Origin: Anaerolineae bacterium
GTDB lineage: Bacteria; Chloroflexota; Anaerolineae; Anaerolineales; E44-bin32
DNA: 5,292 bases
Direction: 5' to 3'
Assembly (NCBI GenBank): GCA_030598885.1
Contig: JAUVOZ010000142.1
Coordinates: 1 to 5,292 of the forward strand
Of this stretch, positions 1-4,774 are shown one piece after another (position 1 is the stretch's first letter; the number at the start of each line of letters is the position of its first letter). The notes below the pieces were generated by a model. It did not search any database, was not told where the DNA came from, and saw only the letters and a program-made list of their open reading frames with translations. The translations under genes were made by a program, and so were the position numbers.

Positions 1-80
1 ATGACATTAACCCAGGGAGTCTCCACGAAGTGCTGATGTAGCTACGGAGAGCCGAAGTCGAAGAAAAACCAATAGCATCT

Positions 81-731
81 TCATGGCTGACGATGCATCA
101 GGATCACGCGTGTGCGATGTGATCGGGTGAGGGTAGGATCAATGTTAAGCGCGAGTAGGACTTCCTCCGGACGACCAGTGGCCCCCTCACGCGCAGCTAA
201 CCTCATCTTGAGCTGGGGACCTTCCACATTATCCTGTATTACCTCTATCGCCTCGATCAACGGTCTTAGGTCATAATCCTTTCCTCGTCGCTGACGAGGG
301 AGTGTTTCTGCGTCCAACAACGTTTGGACCGATGAACAGAGTTCCTCGAGTATCGGCGCCGGGTCGATGTAAACCTCATATTCGACGGCGATGACCTGGG
401 TTTGCAGAGAGGGTTGTCGCTTCTCTACTCGCTCCACCGCTTTGATATGTAGCCCAAGAGGGGCAACACGCCGTAGGTCCTGCAAAAGGCCCGCTGGTGA
501 ACATTCTTCTTCCAACCATATATCGACCAGTTCACATTCACTGGTACACCCTAAAGGCAGCGCGGTGCCGAGACTGATCCGGGGTCGAGGGTTGAACCCC
601 TGCGAATAAACTAAGGGGACCTGAGCGCGACGTAACGTACGCTCCCAGGCGTGGTGTGTGTCGAGATGGCTGGTGAAACGCATATCGGGTGTCTTGCTGA
701 AGGTGATACGGTAGCGCTTAGAATTAGTCAT
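81..731 (-). CDS. TIGR03936 family radical SAM-associated protein (DUF2344)
   Basis: The 216-residue product is close to the usual size of this family. Its N-terminus carries the family signature: a beta strand RITFSKTPDMRF, then SHLD, a helix with ERTLRRAQVPL, and the block YSQGFNPRPRISLGTALPLG. No membrane segment, signal peptide or radical SAM cysteine motif is seen, so it is probably a soluble partner and not an enzyme of the radical SAM type itself. In many bacteria this domain is fused to, or encoded directly after, the TIGR03960 radical SAM protein, as here: the upstream gene ends 37 bases before this start. In other genomes the pair often precedes a ribonuclease E/G gene and rplU/rpmA, which would lie off the left edge if conserved. 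The biochemical role is unknown to me. The ATG at 731-729 has no good Shine-Dalgarno sequence and overlaps the stop of a four-codon frame, so coupled translation is possible. Confidence 0.9.
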   Translation of the reverse strand: MTNSKRYRITFSKTPDMRFTSHLDTHHAWERTLRRAQVPLVYSQGFNPRPRISLGTALPLGCTSECELVDIWLEEECSPAGLLQDLRRVAPLGLHIKAVERVEKRQPSLQTQVIAVEYEVYIDPAPILEELCSSVQTLLDAETLPRQRRGKDYDLRPLIEAIEVIQDNVEGPQLKMRLAAREGATGRPEEVLLALNIDPTLTRSHRTRVILMHRQP

Positions 732-769
732 TGGCTCATATTTTAACGAGAGGGATGGGTTCGGGTTTC

Positions 770-2656
770 TTATTGATTTGGCGATCGGACCTCAGGGCAT
801 TTCCATAACTTGCCAGGATGACGGCGGCGAGTTTCGGCGTACTTGGTGAGAATGCCGCAGGCATAACAGCCCTCGCGGCAGTCAGCCCGTGTCTGACCTT
901 GTAAGCTCCACTGGTAATCTTCTATCAGGAACTGCTTCTTGACCCCGGCATGGATGTGATCCCAGGGTAAGGTCTCGTCGATGGGGCGTTCGCGATGAGT
1001 GTAGAACGCAGGGTCTAAGCCGACGGATTCAAAGGCCTCCATCCAGGCCTGGTGATTGAAGTGTTCCTGCCAGGCGTCGAATCTAGCGCCCTGCCGCCAT
1101 GCCTCCAACACCACTTGACTGAGCCGGCGGTCCCCACGAGAAAGCCACGCTTCGAGCATTGTCCCTCGTGGATCACTCCAGTTCAGCTTCAAGCCATGCC
1201 TACGCAGCTGTCGCTTGAGTAGATCTTGTTTGGCCTTGATTTGCTCGATCGTGTCACACGGAACCCACTGGAAAGGAGTGTGTGGTTTGGGGATAAAAGT
1301 GCTTACGCTGGCGTGGACCCGGGCGCGCTTGCCGATGATCAATCTGCCCTCAGCTAGGATCGCCTTGCACAGGTTGGCGATGGCTTGCACATCCTCCAGG
1401 GTTTCCGAAGGGAGACCGATCATAAAGTAGAGCTTGATGGTGTGCCAACCACGCTTGTAGATCTCCCGCGTTGTCGCCATCAATTGCTCGGTCGATATGG
1501 GTTTATTTATTATTTCACGCATGCGCTTGGTTGCCGCTTCTGGCGCCAGGGTGAAGCCGCTGCGGTGGGCGGTACCTTTGAGTAGATCCATCAAATCAAT
1601 CGAAAAGGTTTCGATACGCAACGATGGCAGGGAGATATTGAGATGATGGTCACTGAATCGCCTCTTCATCTCGCGTATCAGATCGAGGATTGGACTATAG
1701 TCAGAGGAGGATAACGAAAGCAATCCTACTTCATTAAAACCGGTAGTGGTCAATGTTTGCTCTACCGTATTTACGATCTCCTCGACCGGACGTTCTCGAA
1801 CCGGTCGGGTGATCATGCCTGCTTGGCAAAAACGGCAACCACGAGTGCAACCCCGCATTATCTCAATCGATATGCGATCGTGGGTGATATCAACGTAGGG
1901 AACGATAAGCCGAGTAGGTGATGGCGGTAGTTTTGGAACGATACGTTTGATGACCGGGAATTGAGCTTCGTTTGCCGCAGGCTCAATATAGGAGAGAGTC
2001 CCGTTCTCTTGGTAATGCACGTGGTAGAGGGAAGGTACATACACACCCCAGATACTTGCCAAAGTTCGGTGTAAAGCCTCGCGTGGTTCTCCGCTTTCCC
2101 TCCATTCCTGTAAACAGCGGACGATCTCCAGAATTACTTCCTCTCCTTCGCCTATTACTAAGGCGTCGAAGAAGTTGGCTACAGGTTCGGGGTTAAAGGT
2201 AGCATGACCGCCGGCGATTATCAGAGGATCTTCACGACTGCGGTGGATAGTAAGTAGCGGGATCCCTGACAGGTCAAGCATATTGAGCGCGTTGGTATAA
2301 AGGGTTTCATAAGGCAGGGAAACACCTAGCAGATCGAAATCTGATATTTGGTGCTTGGTCTCAAGGGAGTAGAGAGGCATGCCGGCCTGGCGCATAGCGG
2401 CTTCCATGTCTGGCCACGGTGTGTAGACACGCTCGGCTAAGATGTCCGGTTGTTGGTTGAGAATATCGTATAGGATCGCCAGTCCAAGGTTGGACATCCC
2501 TAGATCATAGATATCCGGGAAGGCCAGTGCTACTCGTATCGAGGTCTGAGACCAATCTTTGATTATTTGGTTATATTCGCCGCCAGTGTAGCGACCAGGC
2601 TTTTGCACGGTGGGGAGAATGCGCTTAAGAGCGCGCTTGATTTCTTCCGGGGTCAT
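770..2656 (-). CDS. TIGR03960 family B12-binding domain radical SAM protein
   Basis: The 628-residue protein matches the family along its length. Residues about 40-200 resemble a B12-binding Rossmann domain (FPDIYDLGMSNLGLAILYDIL near 46-66, GGHATFNPEP at 149-158, and GEGEE at 169-173). The radical SAM core follows, with the [4Fe-4S] motif Cx3Cx2C at C270, C274 and C277 (RGCTRGCRFC), which binds the cluster that cleaves S-adenosylmethionine. LPSLRIETFS and FTLAPEAATKRMR are typical strands of the TIM-barrel core. The C-terminus has a second Cx3Cx2C (C593, C597, C600) and C620, which could hold another metal cluster. The N-terminal motif lacks the DxHxxG cobalamin His ligand, so B12 binding is by family analogy only. 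The substrate is not known. It is the first gene of an operon with the TIGR03936 gene and has an extended -10 promoter 48 bases upstream of the start. Confidence 0.93.
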   Translation of the reverse strand: MTPEEIKRALKRILPTVQKPGRYTGGEYNQIIKDWSQTSIRVALAFPDIYDLGMSNLGLAILYDILNQQPDILAERVYTPWPDMEAAMRQAGMPLYSLETKHQISDFDLLGVSLPYETLYTNALNMLDLSGIPLLTIHRSREDPLIIAGGHATFNPEPVANFFDALVIGEGEEVILEIVRCLQEWRESGEPREALHRTLASIWGVYVPSLYHVHYQENGTLSYIEPAANEAQFPVIKRIVPKLPPSPTRLIVPYVDITHDRISIEIMRGCTRGCRFCQAGMITRPVRERPVEEIVNTVEQTLTTTGFNEVGLLSLSSSDYSPILDLIREMKRRFSDHHLNISLPSLRIETFSIDLMDLLKGTAHRSGFTLAPEAATKRMREIINKPISTEQLMATTREIYKRGWHTIKLYFMIGLPSETLEDVQAIANLCKAILAEGRLIIGKRARVHASVSTFIPKPHTPFQWVPCDTIEQIKAKQDLLKRQLRRHGLKLNWSDPRGTMLEAWLSRGDRRLSQVVLEAWRQGARFDAWQEHFNHQAWMEAFESVGLDPAFYTHRERPIDETLPWDHIHAGVKKQFLIEDYQWSLQGQTRADCREGCYACGILTKYAETRRRHPGKLWKCPEVRSPNQ

Positions 2657-2703
2657 CTGTTTGCTGTGTCTTACTAGGAGCGTGGACGAACAGGGTTTAA
2701 TTT

Positions 2704-2712
2704 ATTATAGCA
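2704..2712 (-). promoter_or_regulatory. Extended -10 promoter of the radical SAM operon
   Basis: Read on the minus strand this is TGCTATAAT, a perfect -10 hexamer with the TGN extension. The -35 region is poor (TTCGCC at a 16-base spacing is the best match), which is usual for extended -10 promoters. Transcription would start near 2697 and give a leader of about 40 bases to the ATG at 2656. The leader has no strong Shine-Dalgarno sequence. Confidence 0.65.
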
Positions 2713-2774
2713 TAGCGGTGGTGGGGGCGAAGAACTCGCAGGGAATGTCAGGAAATTGACACTAGCTTGTTTGT

Positions 2775-2823
2775 GGAGTGCCGAAGCTCTGTTTCAGCTG
2801 CGCACGCAGAGCTTGCGCACTCC
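2775..2823. repeat. REP-like intergenic hairpin
   Basis: Two 17-base arms (2775-2791 and 2807-2823) are complementary at 15 of 17 positions. The only mismatch is a central CG/GC doublet, and the loop is 15 bases (2792-2806). The arms begin GGAGTGC and end GCACTCC. An 8-base direct repeat, CTAGCTTG, flanks the hairpin at 2762-2769 and 2829-2836. The hairpin lies between divergent promoters and has no T-tract on either side, so it is not a standard terminator. It may be a dispersed palindromic repeat or a small non-autonomous element, but copy number cannot be judged from one window. Confidence 0.55.
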
Positions 2824-2890
2824 GGATCCTAGCTTGCTACTAATTACATGTCGGTGGAGGGATGTTTGTGGTTCCCTAATTTCAGTCATG

Positions 2891-2919
2891 TTGACGGCTG
2901 ATAGGGTGGGTGATAGAAT
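2891..2919 (+). promoter_or_regulatory. Sigma70-type promoter of tRNA-Glu
   Basis: TTGACG at 2891-2896 and TAGAAT at 2914-2919 are separated by exactly 17 bases, and each hexamer matches the consensus at five of six positions. The predicted start is near 2926, only about four bases before the mature tRNA 5' end at 2930. Confidence 0.8.
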
Positions 2920-2929
2920 GTTCGCCGTT

Positions 2930-3002
2930 GCCCCCATCGTCTAGTGGACCAGGACGCGGCCCTCTCAAGGCCGAAACCGGGGTTCGAACCCCCGTGGGGG
3001 CA
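2930..3002 (+). tRNA. tRNA-Glu (anticodon CTC)
   Basis: The 73 bases fold into a full cloverleaf. The acceptor stem is GCCCCCA with TGGGGGC, and the discriminator is A at 3002. The anticodon stem CGGCC/GGCCG (2957-2961, 2969-2973) encloses the loop CTCTCAA, with the anticodon CTC at 2964-2966, reading GAG codons. The T arm is CGGGG-TTCGAAC-CCCCG (2978-2994). The D-arm sequence GTCTAGTGG...AGGAC is typical of tRNA-Glu. CCA is not encoded (CTT follows), so it must be added after transcription. Confidence 0.97.
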
Positions 3003-3016
3003 CTTGCCATTTGTAG

Positions 3017-3055
3017 GTAGCCATAGTCAGGTTGTTGTGGCTGTGTTTATTTAAT
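3017..3055 (+). terminator. Weak possible terminator after tRNA-Glu
   Basis: AGCCATAG (3019-3026) can pair with TTGTGGCT (3035-3042), giving eight base pairs of which two are G-U, around an eight-base loop. It is followed by GTGTTTATTTAAT. The stem is weak and the T-tract is interrupted, so read-through into the following region is plausible. Confidence 0.35.
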
Positions 3056-3194
3056 AAAGCTGATAGGTGTGCAAGGTTATTGGTATGGCACGTAATTTGC
3101 ACGGCTTTGAATGCAACTACGTGGTTATATCCACTAATTAGAACGGAAGCTTACAGACACAGTTATTGAAAACAGACTTCTATGGGGAACACTG

Positions 3195-3441
3195 TAACCA
3201 GCGAAGATTTTATCGGCATTGTAGGGTCGCTGTAGGTTGATCAGGTTGCATCCGTTGTAAACTTAAGCAACAGGAGGGCATATTGAATCTGTGCCGGAGG
3301 CACCTTAAGGATAAAGAGTTCACCTCAGACGGGGAACTTGCCCGGGTTTAAGGTGAATATGGTCAACATTTAGGCTGTGGGCCGAGCCCTTGAGACGGTA
3401 GATCTAACTCTCAAAGTCGCGTCATTCGGCTTCCCACGGTC
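3195..3441 (+). ncRNA. Candidate structured RNA in gene-free stretch
   Basis: The stretch 3003-3480 has no credible coding frame. Three nested complementary domains can be drawn by eye. Domain 1 is TAACC-AGCGA (3195-3204) with TCGCT, a GTA bulge, then GGTTG (3227-3239). Domain 2 is CACCTTAA (3301-3308) with TTAAGGTG (3348-3355), enclosing AGTTC-A-CCT with GGG-GAACT (3317-3338). Domain 3 is GGCTGTGGG (3373-3381) with CCCACGGTC (3433-3441), continued after a three-base bulge by CCGAG with TTCGG (3382-3386, 3425-3429) and capped by TTGAGA/TCTCAA (3390-3395, 3409-3414). All wobble pairs are G-U in the plus-strand sense. No promoter or terminator clearly bounds it, and I recognise no known RNA family. 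It could be a 5' leader read from further upstream, or chance pairing. Confidence 0.3.
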
Positions 3442-3472
3442 AATTGACAGATAGCCATATCTAATCTAAGAT
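3439..3472 (+). promoter_or_regulatory. Strong sigma70-type promoter of the DHp/response regulator operon
   Basis: TTGACA (3444-3449) is a perfect -35 box and TAAGAT (3467-3472) a fair -10 box, 17 bases apart. Transcription should start near 3479, leaving a leader of about 17 bases. Two inverted repeats sit on the promoter: GTCAATTGAC (3439-3448) overlaps the -35 box, and AGATA-GCCA-TATCT (3449-3462) fills the spacer. Either may be an operator, for example for the response regulator of the same operon, but no regulator can be assigned from sequence alone. Confidence 0.75.
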
Positions 3473-3495
3473 GACCTACGTTTAAGGAAATAATT

Positions 3496-3711
3496 ATGTC
3501 ATCAATTGATCCAATTCAACTCGCAAACGAATTGCACGATGGAGTGATCCAGGAAATGTCCGCCTTGCTGTTACAGCTTGAGACATATCAGCGGCGGTTA
3601 GAGAAGGATCCAGTGGCAGCACAGGCTGATCTTAACCGGATCAAGCTACAGCTCAGGGAGACGCTTCGCCATATAAGGCAGATCGTTACTCGTTTGCGCG
3701 CCAAAGATTGA
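3496..3711 (+). CDS. Stand-alone HisKA_3 (DHp) domain mini-protein
   Basis: The 71 residues are nothing but a two-helix histidine kinase dimerisation and phosphoacceptor domain of the NarX/DesK (HisKA_3) type. Helix 1 carries the H-box LANELHDGVIQEMSALLLQLE (residues 9-29), with phosphoacceptor H14 and the DxxxQ motif D15-Q19, which in this family supports dephosphorylation of the partner regulator. Helix 2 (about 41-68) ends in LRETLRHIRQIVTRLR, the usual end of the domain. There is no sensor, membrane segment or HATPase_c domain, and the frame closes with TGA 19 bases before the response regulator, so it cannot phosphorylate itself. The start is well supported: AAGGA at 3484-3488 is seven bases from the ATG, behind a strong promoter. 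It probably acts in the cytoplasm as a dimer or four-helix bundle that relays phosphate to, or removes it from, the downstream regulator. It could instead be a remnant of a full kinase, but the dedicated promoter and RBS argue against that. Confidence 0.85.
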   Translation: MSSIDPIQLANELHDGVIQEMSALLLQLETYQRRLEKDPVAAQADLNRIKLQLRETLRHIRQIVTRLRAKD

Positions 3712-3722
3712 AAAGGATCGCG

Positions 3723-3734
3723 ATGCTCCAATGA
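3723..3734 (+). other. Three-codon mini-frame overlapping the response regulator start
   Basis: ATG-CTC-CAA-TGA ends by overlapping the response regulator ATG (ATGA, 3731-3734). The only Shine-Dalgarno-like sequence, AAGGA at 3713-3717, is five bases from this ATG but 13 from the annotated start. Ribosomes might load here and restart at 3731. This is an inference; the mini-frame may have no role. Confidence 0.3.
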
Positions 3735-4393
3735 GTGATGCAGAAAACGGTCCAATTCGGATCTTAATCGCTGAAGACCACGCCGTCGTACGCCAGGCAC
3801 TTAGCATCATGCTGGGCATGGAATCGGATGTGACGGTTGTGGGGGAGGCGGTGGATGGGGAACAAGCGGTCGCGCTCTGTCAGGAGTTAGATCCGGATTT
3901 GGTCCTGATGGATGTCCGAATGGAGAAGATGGATGGAGTTGAGGCGACTCGAAAACTACGGGAGATATGTCCGGACACCGCCATACTGATCCTGACCGGT
4001 TTCGGAGATGAGGAAATCTTACTGCAAGCTGTGGAGGCAGGGGCGCATGGTTTCCTGCTCAAAGATGCCTCCAGCGAGGAACTCGTGGAAGCCATTCATT
4101 GTCTGGTCAAGGGTGAATCCTTGGTGACTCCCTCCATGCTCCGTCGGTTGCTGGATGAGATCGCTCATCGTCATGAAGAACCACACCCGGCTCACGACAA
4201 ATTGACCCCGCGGGAAAAGGAAGTCTTACAAGCATTAGCCCGAGGGTTGAGAAACGAGGATATTGCTAGAGAGTTGGTGATCTCTGAGAAGACAGTTAAA
4301 ACCCATCTCACGAGCATCTTCAGTAAACTCCAGGTGGAAGGGCGTTCTCAGGCGATCATTTATGCTATCCGTCACGGTTTGGTGACAGTTTAA
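3731..4393 (+). CDS. NarL/FixJ-type response regulator with LuxR HTH
   Basis: The 220-residue product has the full length of the family. The receiver domain (about 9-125) has the acidic pair E15/D16, phosphoacceptor D61 in LVLMDVRM, switch residue T89 in ILILTGF, and K111 in GFLLKD. A linker rich in His and Glu (144-156) leads to a LuxR-type helix-turn-helix (158-217): LTPREKEVLQALARG, then NEDIARELVISEKTVKTHLTSIFSKL, whose recognition helix is about 185-200. All catalytic residues are intact, so it should be phosphorylated and bind DNA as a dimer to control transcription. It lies 19 bases after the DHp mini-protein and is very likely in its operon, making that protein its natural partner. 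No kinase ATPase domain is nearby in the window. Target genes cannot be told from the sequence; autoregulation through inverted repeats at the operon promoter is possible. ATG 3731 is chosen because the receiver domain starts eight residues later; its RBS spacing is long. Confidence 0.95.
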   Translation: MSDAENGPIRILIAEDHAVVRQALSIMLGMESDVTVVGEAVDGEQAVALCQELDPDLVLMDVRMEKMDGVEATRKLREICPDTAILILTGFGDEEILLQAVEAGAHGFLLKDASSEELVEAIHCLVKGESLVTPSMLRRLLDEIAHRHEEPHPAHDKLTPREKEVLQALARGLRNEDIARELVISEKTVKTHLTSIFSKLQVEGRSQAIIYAIRHGLVTV

Positions 4394-4394
4394 A

Positions 4395-4423
4395 TTAAGA
4401 CTTTGGTCTTAAGACCAAGGTCT
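4395..4423. repeat. 26-base palindrome / tandem 14-base repeat after the response regulator
   Basis: From 4398 to 4423 the sequence is a near-perfect palindrome centred on CTTAAG, with one G-T pair among 13. The same bases also read as two tandem 14-base units, TTAAGACTTTGGTC and TTAAGACCAAGGTC (4395-4408, 4409-4422), differing at three positions. It begins two bases after the stop codon. No T-run follows, so it may be an mRNA 3'-end stabiliser, a pause hairpin or a dimer-binding operator, and not the terminator itself. Confidence 0.6.
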
Positions 4424-4447
4424 GGTTTAGCCAATACACACTAAGAC

Positions 4448-4480
4448 AAAAGGCCGATTATAAGATCGGTCTTTTTATAT
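4448..4480 (+). terminator. Intrinsic terminator of the DHp/response regulator operon
   Basis: AAAAGGCCGAT (4448-4458) pairs with ATCGGTCTTTT (4465-4475) around a TATAAG loop. This makes 11 base pairs with one G-U, and the T-run at 4472-4476 is followed by ATATAT. It is placed 55 bases after the response regulator stop. Confidence 0.88.
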
Positions 4481-4513
4481 ATCCGAATCAAGCCCGCGGG
4501 CGGATGACTCTTG

Positions 4514-4602
4514 AGGTGGAAATATGTAACAATGACTGCAGTTCTTGAGAGGGAACGTTGGTTGCCACCTAGCAGCGTGAGCACACGCTGTTTGTTTTGT
4601 TT
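4514..4602 (+). ncRNA. Candidate small RNA or leader ending in an intrinsic terminator
   Basis: No coding frame is apparent between the two terminators. AGGTGG (4514-4519) pairs with CCACCT (4565-4570). Inside it CAATG (4530-4534) pairs with CGTTG (4556-4560), and inside that GTTCT (4541-4545) can form a small hairpin with GGGAAC. The outer helix ends exactly where the terminator stem begins at 4571. That arrangement is typical of a short independent transcript, but I see no convincing promoter between 4477 and 4514. It could equally be part of the leader of the receiver gene at 4771. Confidence 0.3.
4571..4602 (+). terminator. Intrinsic terminator in the intergenic region
   Basis: AGCAGCGTG (4571-4579) and CACGCTGTT (4584-4592) form a stem with seven perfect central pairs and a tight AGCA loop. 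It is followed by TTTGTTTTGTTT (4591-4602). It is well formed but follows no protein gene directly, since the response regulator operon already has a terminator 95 bases upstream. It therefore points to a small RNA or to attenuation of the downstream gene. Confidence 0.75.
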
Positions 4603-4697
4603 AACCACAATCATCGAAGGGTTGGATATGAGGTAGGTGCAGGCTGATAAGTTTGTATTCTTGGATAAGCGTTACAGTGGAATTAGGACATCAAATA

Positions 4698-4736
4698 CAG
4701 CACGCCCTTCTGGGTGGGCGTGAGCTGATTTTGTTT
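4698..4736 (+). terminator. Terminator-like hairpin upstream of the receiver gene (possible attenuator)
   Basis: CAGC-ACGCCC (4698-4707) pairs with GGGCGT, a GA bulge, then GCTG (4716-4727), giving ten base pairs around the loop TTCTGGGT. ATTTTGTTT follows. It ends 35 bases before the TTG start of the receiver gene, so a transcript begun further upstream would have to pass it. Whether it is an attenuator, or the 3' end of a separate short transcript, cannot be decided here. Confidence 0.55.
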
Positions 4737-4750
4737 AAAGGCTTGAGTTG

Positions 4751-4774
4751 ATGAAACAGGAGACGCGTAATTGA
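4751..4774 (+). other. Possible seven-codon leader peptide overlapping the receiver gene start
   Basis: The frame ATG-AAA-CAG-GAG-ACG-CGT-AAT-TGA (MKQETRN) has its own Shine-Dalgarno-like AAAGG (4737-4741) nine bases upstream. Its TGA overlaps the TTG start of the receiver gene (TTGA, 4771-4774), and its codons contain the AGGAG of that gene. The layout would allow coupled translation. It is short enough to arise by chance. Confidence 0.35.
4758..4762 (+). promoter_or_regulatory. Ribosome binding site fixing the TTG start at 4771
   Basis: AGGAG lies eight bases before TTG 4771-4773. A TAA in the same frame (4768-4770) directly precedes the TTG, so no earlier start is possible. There is no ATG or GTG in frame between the TTG and the first strand of the receiver domain that would be as well placed. 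Confidence 0.8.

Noticed and set aside
1..80. Start of a further minus-strand gene (ATG at 7-5) or a 23-codon frame directly after the TIGR03936 stop
   Set aside because: Only seven bases of the first would be visible, with no well-spaced RBS, and the short frame has no supporting feature. A ribonuclease E/G gene is the usual neighbour in other genomes but cannot be seen here.
391..609. Plus-strand open frame of 72 codons
   Set aside because: It lies antisense within the TIGR03936 gene, has no RBS and no recognisable protein features.
2756..2761. TTGACA as a further plus-strand -35 box
   Set aside because: No acceptable -10 hexamer follows at 15 to 19 bases; TGCCGA is at the 17-base position.
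2756..2944. Plus-strand open frame of 62 codons
   Set aside because: It runs through the REP-like hairpin, the tRNA promoter and into the tRNA itself, and the translation resembles nothing I know.
3181..3441. Known RNA families (cobalamin, SAM, TPP or c-di-GMP riboswitch, SRP RNA, 6S RNA)
   Set aside because: None of their conserved core motifs could be found in the stretch.
3712..3730. Frameshifted kinase: DHp domain continuing into an ATPase domain
   Set aside because: The bases after the TGA lead straight into the response regulator in another frame; no N, G1 or G2 box residues are encoded in any frame nearby.
4503..4540. Promoter for the candidate small RNA (TTGAGG, TATGTA)
   Set aside because: The two hexamers are not at workable spacing and no other pair near 4480-4520 fits.
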